Below are positions 18,015 to 25,672 of a DNA stretch of 64,000 bases, piece by piece. Positions within the stretch are counted from its first letter, which is position 1; every line of letters starts with the position of its first letter. The translations under genes were made by a program, and so were the position numbers. This DNA is from Candidatus Thiodiazotropha sp. (lineage in GTDB: Bacteria; Pseudomonadota; Gammaproteobacteria; Chromatiales; Chromatiaceae). Below the pieces are notes generated by a model. That model did no database searches. It saw only the letters and a program-made list of their open reading frames with translations, and was not told the origin of the DNA. The stretch lies in assembly GCA_023838465.1 (NCBI GenBank), contig JAIVEQ010000007.1, positions 1-64,000 of the forward strand, read 5' to 3'.

Positions 18015-18932
18015 TCACGCCAGAAATTTTAGACGTTCAGTCACCCGATCTACCAACTCATCAGGCATGAATTTAGCGAGGAAATGGTCAGCTCCCACCT
18101 TCTTCACCATGCTCTCATTAAACACGCCGCTCAATGACGAGTGCAGGATGATATAGAGATCCGATAGTTTAGGATTTTCCCGAATCGCCATCACCAGGGA
18201 GTAGCCATCCATTTTCGGCATTTCGATATCGGAGATGACCATCGCCAGCCAATCACTGACCTTACCCTCCTCTGACCACTGCAGCAACAGGTTCAGCGCC
18301 TCACTGCCATCTTTTGCCTGAATGGTTTCGATGTGCATTTCGTGCAGCACCTTTTTTATCTGGTTGCGTGCGACCATCGAGTCATCCACCACCATTATCT
18401 TAAGCCGGTCCAGGTCAGCACCGGTATCTTCCATCGGGTGTGTAATCTCTTCGTCAATACCCAACACTTCACTGAGTACCTTCTCTACGTCAATTATCTC
18501 AACCAAGGTCCCATCGAGATCAGTGACAGCCGTCATGTAACTGCTATGCCCAACACCTTGAGGTGGTGGCAAGATATCTTCCCAATGAGTATTGACGATA
18601 CGCTCTACATTACCCACTAAAAAAGCAAGCTGGCGGCGATTATATTCGGTGATTATGATGAAGTAATCGGTTGCTTTACCCATCCTGGGGCCACCGATGG
18701 CATTACACAGGTCCATCACCGGAATATTGACGCCTCTTAGCGTGGCCACACCCCGAATCACCGGATGTGATCCCGGCAACTCAGTCAGTGGTGGGCACTG
18801 CACAACCTCTTTCACTTTAAAGACATTAATGCCAAATATCTGACGTCCATTTAGCCGAAAAAGCAGCAATTCCAGTCGATTTTGCCCAGCTAGTTTGGTT
18901 CGTTGATCGACACTGTCTAAGACACCTGCCAT
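18015..18932 (-). CDS. cheV: CheV chemotaxis coupling protein
   Basis: CheV couples receptors to CheA and has its own receiver. Residues about 20-165 are a CheW-like domain (RLELLLFRLNGRQIFGINVF, GVATLRGVNIPVMDL). Residues about 175-300 are a receiver with LKIMVVDDSMVARNQIKKVL and the phosphoacceptor in MVISDIEMPKMDGYSLV. The start at 18932 (MAGVLDSVDQRT) matches the family; the frame is open 14 codons further upstream. A sigma28-like promoter lies about 44 bases upstream. Confidence 0.94.
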   Translation of the reverse strand: MAGVLDSVDQRTKLAGQNRLELLLFRLNGRQIFGINVFKVKEVVQCPPLTELPGSHPVIRGVATLRGVNIPVMDLCNAIGGPRMGKATDYFIIITEYNRRQLAFLVGNVERIVNTHWEDILPPPQGVGHSSYMTAVTDLDGTLVEIIDVEKVLSEVLGIDEEITHPMEDTGADLDRLKIMVVDDSMVARNQIKKVLHEMHIETIQAKDGSEALNLLLQWSEEGKVSDWLAMVISDIEMPKMDGYSLVMAIRENPKLSDLYIILHSSLSGVFNESMVKKVGADHFLAKFMPDELVDRVTERLKFLA

Positions 18933-18975
18933 TATTTTACACCCTGAGAACAAGATAAAGCCCAATACAAGCACT

Positions 18976-19002
18976 ATGGCGGCTTACATACCCTGACCTT
19001 TA
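18976..19002 (-). promoter_or_regulatory. Sigma28-like promoter of cheV-cheR
   Basis: The minus strand has TAAAGGTC, 11 bases, then GCCGCCAT, close to the FliA consensus with exact spacing. It is placed correctly for cheV. Confidence 0.6.
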
Positions 19003-19135
19003 ATACCGTTGAAACACTCAACAACAAAAACCTCAACCACCTTACGACTTCAGTGACAAACAAAGAGCACAGCCAGCTTACGAGTAGTGGCTCTATCAAG
19101 GTACCGGGATAATTATTCAACTGGAACTCATATTA

Positions 19136-19151
19136 CGGCATGACGATTGCA
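19136..19151 (+). promoter_or_regulatory. Sigma54-like promoter of flgA
   Basis: The plus strand reads CGGCATGACGATTGCA, with GG and GC ten bases apart and only two departures from the sigma54 consensus. It lies 35 bases before the flgA start. Confidence 0.6.
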
Positions 19152-19185
19152 TATTATTCAAGTGAACTGCGGAGATACTGTCCTC

Positions 19186-19899
19186 ATGATGAACTTGAAA
19201 TCGACATCCAACACGCTACTGGCGATACTGTTTTTCGCCATACCCACTCTATGCCATGCTGCCAATAACGCTCACCAGTCTCATCAATCGATTATGGATG
19301 CTGCTGAACAGTACCTGATGCAAACAGTCACCCATCATGCCAGTAACGCTATCATCAAGATCACACCACTGGATCATCGGCTCAGACTGACACATTGCGA
19401 TACTCCTCTGGAGACCTTCAGTCCGCCGGGTGGAAGTAAAGCCGGACGAACCTCGGTAGGCGTACGCTGCCAAAGCACTGCCCCATGGACACTCTATGTC
19501 TCTGCCAATGTTGGCCTTGAGTCGCCGGTGGTCGTCGCAATACGGGACCTGGCCAGAGGACAGGCCATAGCTAAAGACGATCTGAAATTGCAGATCTCTG
19601 ATACAACCCATCTACTTCGAGGTCACTTTGAATCGATCGATGAAGTTTTGGGCCAGACACTGAAGCGAACACTACGTCGAGGTCAAGTCATAACCCCATC
19701 GATGCTTGTTGTGCGGAAAACAGTGAAACGGGGTGAACAGGTCACCATTCTAGCTGCAACCGGTGCAATCGAAGTGCGTATGCGCGGCAAAGCAATGAAA
19801 AACGGTAATCCAGGTGATGTAATCCCTGTAGTCAACTTGAAATCGAAGAAAAAGCTTCAGGCACGGGTGGTTTCTGACGGATTGGTGATGGTGGACTGA
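19186..19899 (+). CDS. flgA: FlgA P-ring assembly chaperone
   Basis: FlgA is a periplasmic chaperone for P-ring (FlgI) polymerisation. A signal peptide (MMNLKSTSNTLLAILFF to CHA) precedes a variable region and the SAF/FlgA C-terminal domain: ARGQAIAKDDLKLQISDTT, LGQTLKRTLRRGQVITPSML, VKRGEQVTILAATGAIEVRM and NPGDVIPVVNLKSKKKLQAR. 237 residues is normal. The start is set by GGAGA upstream and by the signal peptide. It is divergent from cheV and leads flgA-flgM-flgN. Confidence 0.93.
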   Translation: MMNLKSTSNTLLAILFFAIPTLCHAANNAHQSHQSIMDAAEQYLMQTVTHHASNAIIKITPLDHRLRLTHCDTPLETFSPPGGSKAGRTSVGVRCQSTAPWTLYVSANVGLESPVVVAIRDLARGQAIAKDDLKLQISDTTHLLRGHFESIDEVLGQTLKRTLRRGQVITPSMLVVRKTVKRGEQVTILAATGAIEVRMRGKAMKNGNPGDVIPVVNLKSKKKLQARVVSDGLVMVD

Positions 19900-20028
19900 T
19901 AGCCGAAGAATTTGAGAAAACGCACCACAAAATAAGGATTCTAACTCTCCATATTTGGGCTAAATTGCTAAAGAAATGGTGAGATAAGACGATATTTATG
20001 GCATACAGCATGCAACAGAGGATGAGCC

Positions 20029-20340
20029 ATGGCCGTTGAAATCAATAGTCTCTCTAGCGGTAATCTGAAAGGCACGGGAGACAGTGGCCTCGTAACACGC
20101 TCGGGTCTTCCAGGGGGTAAACGCTCCGCAACATCGACAACATCCACCCGCAAAGACCGTTTTAATATGACCGGCTCTGCCGGTAGACTGCTGGAACTGG
20201 AGGGACGAATTGCACAGATGCCAATCGTGGATGGACAAAAAGTCGAGGCTGTAAAACTGGCCCTGGCCAATGGCAGCTTCACCATCGACCCACAAACTGC
20301 CGCTGACAAAATGCTGGCGATGGAGCTATCACTCCCTTGA
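20029..20340 (+). CDS. flgM: FlgM anti-sigma28 factor
   Basis: A 103-residue protein with a disordered N-terminal half and a C-terminal sigma28-binding region containing GRLLELEGRIAQMPIVDGQK, VEAVKLALANGSFTIDPQTA and ADKMLAMEL. FlgM holds FliA until the hook is complete and FlgM is exported. This is the checkpoint that an unremoved insert in flgE would block. It ends 5 bases before flgN. Confidence 0.93.
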   Translation: MAVEINSLSSGNLKGTGDSGLVTRSGLPGGKRSATSTTSTRKDRFNMTGSAGRLLELEGRIAQMPIVDGQKVEAVKLALANGSFTIDPQTAADKMLAMELSLP

Positions 20341-20345
20341 TCACA

Positions 20346-20831
20346 ATGAACCACTCAGCAGAGACCCAACAGACCTTTTTCCAGATTCTCAAAACCGAGA
20401 CCGCGCAAACCCAAAGTCTGCTCGATCTGCTTCGCTTGGAATATGAAATGCTTCAGAGCAGTTCATCACAGGCCTTGCAAGATCTGCTTGAGAAAAAGAA
20501 GCAACAACTGATCAGTGTCGAAACTGTTGTTACGACGCATAATCAGTTCTTGGAACAGCAGGGACTCAGCATTGACAAGCAAGGGACGGATACCTTTCTA
20601 CATCAGTGTGACGACAACGAGCAGTTGCTGGATATGTGGCATCGGCTTACCTCTCTGTTGGAAGCCTGCCGCAGTCAGAATGAGATCAATGGGGGTGCGG
20701 TACAACTCAATCAGCGTCACGTCTCCCAGGCACTGGATATCCTGCACGGTATCAGTGAACGTGATAAGACCTATGGGCCGTCAGGCGAATCGAGACCCAA
20801 TTCTACATCAAAATCACTGGGCAAGGCGTAA
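20346..20831 (+). CDS. flgN: FlgN flagellar export chaperone
   Basis: A 161-residue helical protein with the FlgN pattern (LLDLLRLEYEMLQSSSSQAL, LLEKKKQQLISVE, LTSLLEACRSQNEINGGAVQ). FlgN is the chaperone for FlgK and FlgL. The ATG at 20346 is chosen over a TTG three codons earlier that overlaps flgM. Its 3' end overlaps the convergent glycosyltransferase gene by 61 bases. Confidence 0.88.
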   Translation: MNHSAETQQTFFQILKTETAQTQSLLDLLRLEYEMLQSSSSQALQDLLEKKKQQLISVETVVTTHNQFLEQQGLSIDKQGTDTFLHQCDDNEQLLDMWHRLTSLLEACRSQNEINGGAVQLNQRHVSQALDILHGISERDKTYGPSGESRPNSTSKSLGKA

Positions 20832-21439
20832 ACATCAAGTTCCTTCAACCGATTTAGATCAACCGGCCTATCCAAATCCCAAAGCTCAGGCAACTCCTGC
20901 CAACGCCAACATAAATGTTGGAATACCTGTCTCGTCGATGCGGCTACATCGCCCTCTCCCCAATTGTGGCCAGAAAACAGGCATTGTTGATAGGTTTTCA
21001 GACCGAGCAACACATAACCGCCATCTTCAGCGGGACCCAACACCGCATCCTCTCCCGCAGATAGCCAATTAAAGGCCTGCTGCAGATGATCGGCGGTCAA
21101 CACAGGACAATCCACGCCCAGCAATACAACTTGTCGATAGCGTGTAAGTGACTGCCGGGTTGCGAAACCCATGCGTTCTCCAAGATCACTGCCTTGCTGT
21201 AAATAGAGCTTTAACCCATGACGAAGGGAAAGTTGTTTTAGTACCGGATGGTCAGCATTCGGTGTCACCCATAATTCCACAGCATAGGGTGTGTAGTTTC
21301 GAATCCATTCAACCTCCATTTCCAACAGTTTGATATAAAGATCAGTGGCAGCTCTCTCCCCAATAGCAGGAATCAACCGCGTCTTCACTTGTCCAGTGTA
21401 GGGTGCTTTGGTGAAAATCAGTATGGCATTCTGTTTCAT
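20771..21439 (-). CDS. TIGR04282 family arsenosugar-associated glycosyltransferase
   Basis: A 222-residue DUF2064/TIGR04282-type protein with a nucleotidyl/glycosyltransferase A fold: AILIFTKAPYTGQVKTRLIP at the N-terminus, VVLLGVDCPVLTADHL (DxD-like) and DAVLGPAEDGGYVLLGLK. Family members sit next to arsS and TIGR04283 and are proposed to act in arsenosugar lipid synthesis. Its start is only 21 bases from a MITE inserted between it and the TIGR04283 gene. The C-terminal 20 codons overlap flgN on the other strand. Confidence 0.85.
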   Translation of the reverse strand: MKQNAILIFTKAPYTGQVKTRLIPAIGERAATDLYIKLLEMEVEWIRNYTPYAVELWVTPNADHPVLKQLSLRHGLKLYLQQGSDLGERMGFATRQSLTRYRQVVLLGVDCPVLTADHLQQAFNWLSAGEDAVLGPAEDGGYVLLGLKTYQQCLFSGHNWGEGDVAASTRQVFQHLCWRWQELPELWDLDRPVDLNRLKELDVYALPSDFDVELGLDSPDGP

Positions 21440-21459
21440 CTTTCAATCAGCACGATTAT

Positions 21460-21597
21460 CCTAGAAACGGCCGCCTGGGTGCGTGCCCTGGTGGTCGAAG
21501 CGACGTTCACCCAATGGGTGAGTTTCATGATTGTCCATAACCACCATTAAATCCATCACTTGCCAGTTACTCAAAGCGCTCAACTGCCGTTTCTAGG
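21460..21597. mobile_element. 138-bp MITE between the two arsenosugar-type glycosyltransferase genes
   Basis: Terminal inverted repeats CCTAGAAACGGC (left) and GCCGTTTCTAGG (right) bound the element, and a perfect 5-bp target duplication ATTAT lies at 21455-21459 and 21598-21602. The inside holds the palindrome CACCCAATGGGTG. A second family member is at 52550-52788. There is no coding capacity, so it must be mobilised by a transposase elsewhere. Confidence 0.85.
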
Positions 21598-22290
21598 ATT
21601 ATGACTGTAGTGCTTCGCTAAAGAGTCAGGCGAGACACCCAGCCAATAACCCAAGCGCAACATCCACATCAAAAGAATTGTTTGTACTATCCCCTTCGAT
21701 TCCCAACGACGGCTTGAAGTGACAATCTTCTCTTGCAGACAGATCGGTGTAGCGATTCGCTTCAAACGTCTACTGATCTCGATGTCCTCCATCAGCGGTT
21801 GCAATGGGAACCCCCCCACCTTACTGAAAAAATCACGGTGGATAAAAATGGCTTGGTCGCCGGTGGCAATACCCGAGAAACAAGAACGTCGGTTCATCAT
21901 CCATTCTACGATACGCAACATGGGATGGGCGCCGCTGAGCCTGACATCGAACCGCCCCCAAACAGGACCCTTTCTGGCTGCATGAATGATATTTTTTTCT
22001 AAACCGGTGCCAATCTGAGAATCGGCATGTAGAAACCAGAAAATATCACCCGTTGCTTTCGCTGCCCCCTGGTTCATTTGATGTGCACGCCCTGGTGTGG
22101 TTTTCACAAGATGGTCTAGATAGGCATCAAGTTGAGAAATAGAGGGCTTGTCACTCCCTCCATCGACCAGGATCAATTCATGTCCCTCCGACCTCAGAGG
22201 CTGTAATTCAAGCAGGCACTGCTTGAGCAACTCACCCTCATTCAGGCAAGGAATAATGATGCTCAGTCTAGATTTTCTATCAATCAGCAA
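21580..22290 (-). CDS. TIGR04283 family arsenosugar-associated glycosyltransferase
   Basis: A family 2 glycosyltransferase of the TIGR04283 type, 236 residues: LSIIIPCLNEGELLKQCLLE, HELILVDGGSDKPS, GRAHQMNQGAAKATGDIFWF with LHADSQI, and GGFPLQPLMEDIEISRRLKR. It starts inside the arsS 3' end (11-base overlap), so the two are coupled. The last residues PRNGS and the stop come from the MITE terminal repeat; without the MITE the protein would end NRAD with a stop 3 bases before the next gene. Confidence 0.88.
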   Translation of the reverse strand: MLIDRKSRLSIIIPCLNEGELLKQCLLELQPLRSEGHELILVDGGSDKPSISQLDAYLDHLVKTTPGRAHQMNQGAAKATGDIFWFLHADSQIGTGLEKNIIHAARKGPVWGRFDVRLSGAHPMLRIVEWMMNRRSCFSGIATGDQAIFIHRDFFSKVGGFPLQPLMEDIEISRRLKRIATPICLQEKIVTSSRRWESKGIVQTILLMWMLRLGYWLGVSPDSLAKHYSHNPRNGS

Positions 22291-23245
22291 GCGCCCCGCC
22301 GCAACTACTACCTTGACCGGCAGTACAACCGTAACAGTGCTCAGCTACCTGAATGGAAAGCCCCTCCAGGTCGACATCAAACAGATCCTTGAGTCGCGGT
22401 TGAAATTTATCACCTGTCCTCAGATGGATCTTCAACATCTGATTAAAGTCACAGTCATAGACAAAGCCCCGCCAATCGACACTCAGTAGATGACGACACA
22501 TGACATTCTGAAGGTTGCAGGGTTGGTAGGTATTCCGTAAAAGCTGCAAATAGTTGTCGAATTCGCCTTTCGACTGCAGATAACTGCCAAACCGCTGAAT
22601 CGGCATATTGGTAATGGTCAATAGTTGATTGAAATGGATACCATAGCGGTCCAGCAACTGCTTCCGATACTCAGATTCCAGCGGCCCTTGCGGTGGAGGC
22701 AGGCTTGGACCCAATGGGTTGTAGACAAGATTCAATACAAGCCCACTCTCCGGCATCCCATAACCAAGTTGATTTAACTTGATCAATGCCTCAATACTCT
22801 GTGAATAACTCCCCTTGCCTCGTTGTTGATCGACATTCTCTTCCAGATAACAGGGAAGAGAAGCGACCACTTCAACCTGCTGTGCAGCAAGGAAATCGGC
22901 CAGGCCATCCTGTCCCTCTTCCAAAAGAATAACCAGGTTACTGCGATCGATGACATGGATACCCAGCTGTTTTGTCTGCTCCACCAGATAGCGGAAATTT
23001 GGATTTAACTCCGGTGCGCCACCTGTCAGATCAAGCTGTTTGATATTATGATGCTGTAGGAAGGCGAGTACATCCTCAGCCGTGTCACGACTCATCTCTT
23101 CTGTTCGCTTGGGACCCGCATTGACATGGCAGTGCACGCAAGAGAGATTGCAACGAAACCCAAGGTTGACCTGCAACGTCTCAAGCCTTCCCCGATTGAC
23201 AGCAGGAAAGCTACTGGGTTGGAGTAGATGTACCGTATCAAGCAT
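22280..23245 (-). CDS. arsS: ArsS, arsenosugar biosynthesis radical SAM protein
   Basis: A 321-residue radical SAM protein. The cluster motif CNLSCVHC sits at about residues 32-39, followed by HVNAGPKRTEEMS and DLTGGAPELNPNFRYLV. The C-terminal domain (DUF3641) has MCRHLLSVDWRGFVYDCDFN and the cysteine-rich end HCYGCTAGQGSSCGG. ArsS is thought to form the 5-deoxyarsenosugar from SAM and methylated arsenic. It heads the arsS-TIGR04283-TIGR04282 unit; no arsM-type methylase is visible next to it. Confidence 0.9.
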   Translation of the reverse strand: MLDTVHLLQPSSFPAVNRGRLETLQVNLGFRCNLSCVHCHVNAGPKRTEEMSRDTAEDVLAFLQHHNIKQLDLTGGAPELNPNFRYLVEQTKQLGIHVIDRSNLVILLEEGQDGLADFLAAQQVEVVASLPCYLEENVDQQRGKGSYSQSIEALIKLNQLGYGMPESGLVLNLVYNPLGPSLPPPQGPLESEYRKQLLDRYGIHFNQLLTITNMPIQRFGSYLQSKGEFDNYLQLLRNTYQPCNLQNVMCRHLLSVDWRGFVYDCDFNQMLKIHLRTGDKFQPRLKDLFDVDLEGLSIQVAEHCYGCTAGQGSSCGGALAD

Positions 23246-23521
23246 TTCTGTTCCTAATGATCATTTCTAAAGCCACCTCAGTGAGATACGTCAAATCAGG
23301 CAAAATGGATGTCTTATTTAGTCTTGAGCACAATCAGAGTATCGCAACAGACACCATTTAGACCGGTTATCTCTTTGTTTTTAATGATTGTTATAAGTTT
23401 TCGCCGATTTCTCTCTTTCATAACTGTTTGAACCAGTTCTAACATTTGCACTCAAACCAGATACTATATATTTAGATATTTCTAATATACTAATGGTTAA
23501 TTTCATCTAAGGAGTTTAAAG

Positions 23522-23767
23522 ATGTTACCCATATTCTTAGGCCTGATTCTCGCAATGCTGTTCGGCATGATGTCGTTCTTTGTGTATGGACTTGAAGGAT
23601 TAATCAACTACCCGTGGATCGATACCGTGTTTTGGGTACTGATCCTCACCGGTACAGCTATTACACTGATCAACGAAGTCGGTCAATGTCTGGCCTGTAA
23701 ACTCAAGAGAAGACTGTCCATTGACTGGTTTGAACGATACTGCAGCGAACTGGTCTGTGCAAAGTAG
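23522..23767 (+). CDS. Small membrane protein, unknown function
   Basis: An 81-residue protein with two predicted membrane segments (residues about 3-23 and 33-52) and a short basic C-terminal tail containing a CLAC pair of cysteines. AAGGAG lies eight bases before the ATG. It is divergent from arsS. I do not recognise the family. Confidence 0.6.
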   Translation: MLPIFLGLILAMLFGMMSFFVYGLEGLINYPWIDTVFWVLILTGTAITLINEVGQCLACKLKRRLSIDWFERYCSELVCAK

Positions 23768-23968
23768 AATATCTCCTTCCTAGCAGCTATCTGATCAATG
23801 CAAACCTCAGAAAAGTTGATACATCATTACCCTTAATCTTGATTGCCCAGTCCTACACTAAACAGTAAACTGCTGTTTATCATAAAAAATGCATAGCTTA
23901 TGACCCGTACCGCTTTTTTCAGTTGTTATTGGTTAGTCACTTAAAATTTGGGGTTTCTGCGTGTAACA

Positions 23969-24017
23969 TTACTCACCCTTTTGTCAGCACTCGGAAACGA
24001 CGTATTCGGTGCTGATC
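23969..24017. repeat. Intergenic hairpin repeat, copy A
   Basis: The stretch TTACTCACCCTTTT followed by a hairpin TCAGCAC...GTGCTGA with GGAAAC in the loop. It is homologous to 25436-25486; the stem is kept by a compensatory pair change. An upstream block ATTTnGGGTTTC is also shared. It lies 24 bases before the tRNA gene. Confidence 0.6.
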
Positions 24018-24040
24018 CAGAGCCACAAACAGTGTCTTCT

Positions 24041-24117
24041 GCCCTCGTAGCTCAGCAGGATAGAGCAATCGCCTCCTAAGCGATAGGTCACAGGTTCGAC
24101 TCCTGTCGAGGGCACCA
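24041..24117 (+). tRNA. tRNA-Arg (anticodon CCT)
   Basis: A complete cloverleaf: acceptor GCCCTCG/CGAGGGC, D arm with GCTC/GAGC, anticodon stem ATCGC/GCGAT with loop CTCCTAA (anticodon CCT), T arm ACAGG-TTCGACT-CCTGT, discriminator A and encoded CCA at 24115-24117. It reads the rare AGG codon. Confidence 0.96.
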
Positions 24118-24158
24118 ATCTTGAGAATGAGCAAACTATCCGGTAGGGGTACCATAAG

Positions 24159-24629
24159 GTGAAATCATCATACCCACTCCTTCGCAACCTTCTGTTGATG
24201 CTGTTTTTGGGTTGCCAGTGTTTTTGTTGCAATACTTTTGCGGCTGTTGCTGAAGGTCAGGTAACCGGCATTCAAAGTGGTAATCAAATCACCCTCAAAT
24301 TGTTAGATGGCCGACAACGAAAGGTCAAACTTTTAGGAATCCGTGTACCTTCAGCAAACAGACGCTCAGCTGAAATTGCCAAGCGCCATATCAATATGCT
24401 GCTGGCAGGCCGATTTGTCAGCATCGAATACGAAACGCTTTTACCCAGTGGTGTTATACTCGGAACTGTTCTGCATGGTGGCTCGGATATCGCATTACGT
24501 ATGCTCCAGGCCGGATTGGCAGAGGTAGCAGACCACCGATATCTTCAGCCTTTGCAATTGAGAAGCTATTCAGAAACAGAGGCCTTTGCCCGCTCTAGAG
24601 GGATGGGTTTCTGGCGAAAGTCTAGATAA
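24159..24629 (+). CDS. Secreted SNase-like (thermonuclease fold) protein without catalytic residues
   Basis: A 156-residue protein with a GTG start, a signal peptide or anchor (LLRNLLLMLFLGCQCFC), then an SNase-like OB fold: GQVTGIQSGNQITLKLLDG, RKVKLLGIRVPS, ALRMLQAGLAEV. The catalytic positions of staphylococcal nuclease are replaced: the GD of the first motif is GN, the RLIGID motif reads KLLGIR, the following glutamate is absent, and the YGR arginine is lost. It is therefore probably a binding protein, not a nuclease. It starts 41 bases after the tRNA. Confidence 0.6.
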   Translation: MKSSYPLLRNLLLMLFLGCQCFCCNTFAAVAEGQVTGIQSGNQITLKLLDGRQRKVKLLGIRVPSANRRSAEIAKRHINMLLAGRFVSIEYETLLPSGVILGTVLHGGSDIALRMLQAGLAEVADHRYLQPLQLRSYSETEAFARSRGMGFWRKSR

Positions 24630-24666
24630 ACCAAACCACAGCTTACATTGCTTGCGAGATTGTCCG

Positions 24667-24918
24667 ATGGGAAAAAAAGCCGATAAAGCGGGTAGGAAAA
24701 AAGATAAAAAAATAGAGAAACAGAATAAAAAAAGAGAGAAAAAAGCTAAAATACTCAAGCAAAAAGCATCCACGATCACCCCTGAACAACGCCTGGATAT
24801 GATTGCCACTGCTGCCTACTACATTGCAGAAAAACACGGCTTCGATCCTCTAAGGGCAACACAAGACTGGGAGGATGCAGAGCAGCAGATCGACACAATT
24901 CTCAAATCGATCCCATAG
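24667..24918 (+). CDS. DUF2934 domain protein with lysine-rich N-terminus
   Basis: The 83-residue product begins MGKKADKAGRKKDKKIEKQN, a very basic coiled-coil-like stretch, followed by a DUF2934 domain (RLDMIATAAYYIAEKHGFDP, then DWEDAEQQID). DUF2934 proteins are small and of unknown function. The ATG at 24667 is chosen because it starts at the basic region; the frame is open further upstream. It follows the SNase-like gene by 37 bases on the same strand. Confidence 0.65.
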   Translation: MGKKADKAGRKKDKKIEKQNKKREKKAKILKQKASTITPEQRLDMIATAAYYIAEKHGFDPLRATQDWEDAEQQIDTILKSIP

Positions 24919-24931
24919 GTTTAGACGCAAG

Positions 24932-24950
24932 GGTGCGGCCCTGCCGCACC
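24932..24950. repeat. REP-like palindrome
   Basis: GGTGCGGC-CCT-GCCGCACC, an 8-bp perfect stem in the intergenic space after the DUF2934 gene. Related sequences occur at 32510-32528 and 58162-58181, with a shared downstream AGATCCACAC block at this copy and at the 58 kb copy. Confidence 0.55.
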
Positions 24951-25107
24951 GATTTCTTGGCCTGTAGATCCACACACCTTTGAGACAACACTCAGCAGTA
25001 TCAACCACTCATCCATTAATCAGGCATGCTTATGGTTCAGCAGAACCCTACCCTATGATATTTGACAGCGTGGTGTAAAAAAATAGCGCCCATATTGCCG
25101 TGATGGT

Positions 25108-25374
25108 CTAATCCTTCACATCAGGTTCTTTCTTGCGGAGACGTTTCAGGTTCTCATGTAAAGCGACTTCCAGTGCCTTATAGACCTTTAGCTGGGCTAG
25201 CTGGTAGCGGGTCTGGGGCTCTCCAACAAGTTCAAGCCGGGCACCAAAATAGGCAAGGTCCGCCTCCAGAGAGATCGGATTCAAGTTAACCCTTAGTTTG
25301 TTGTTCTGTTGATCCGACAATATCTTAAAACCTTTGCATCCTTTCGACAGCCCTGTAACTGGTGAAGTGTCCAA
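25108..25374 (-). CDS. Small hypothetical protein
   Basis: An open frame of about 88 codons on the minus strand with a plausible soluble, helical C-terminus (ALEVALHENLKRLRKKEPDV). The only initiation codon in frame near the start is a TTG at 25374, while an excellent AAGGAGGT ribosome binding site lies 23 bases further upstream, so either the start is unusual or the gene is damaged near its 5' end. I do not recognise the family. Confidence 0.4.
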   Translation of the reverse strand: MDTSPVTGLSKGCKGFKILSDQQNNKLRVNLNPISLEADLAYFGARLELVGEPQTRYQLAQLKVYKALEVALHENLKRLRKKEPDVKD

Positions 25375-25435
25375 TACCTGGGGCCTGGCGAAGGGTTACC
25401 TCCTTAGATTTTAGGGTTTCCAAAGATGAGATGCC

Positions 25436-25486
25436 TTACTCACCCTTTTAATCAGCAGCAGGAAACTTTGTTTTTAGCTGCTGATC
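25436..25486. repeat. Intergenic hairpin repeat, copy B
   Basis: TTACTCACCCTTTT followed by TCAGCAGC...GCTGCTGA with GGAAAC in the loop; homologous to 23969-24017. It lies in the 298-base space between the small hypothetical gene and sucA, where I see no other feature. Confidence 0.6.
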
Positions 25487-25672
25487 TATACAGTTACAAG
25501 CCTTTTTTACCTGACTGCACTAGTTTAGCAGAGGTAAGTGATGAATCGTGATAGAGATTTGAGGAAATATTCTCCAACATCTTCTGTCAAGCCATCTGCC
25601 TGTGCTAACATTTGCTAATAGCTGCCCAAAAATAAATAATCCACCACTAAACCCTGACGGGCTATACACATA

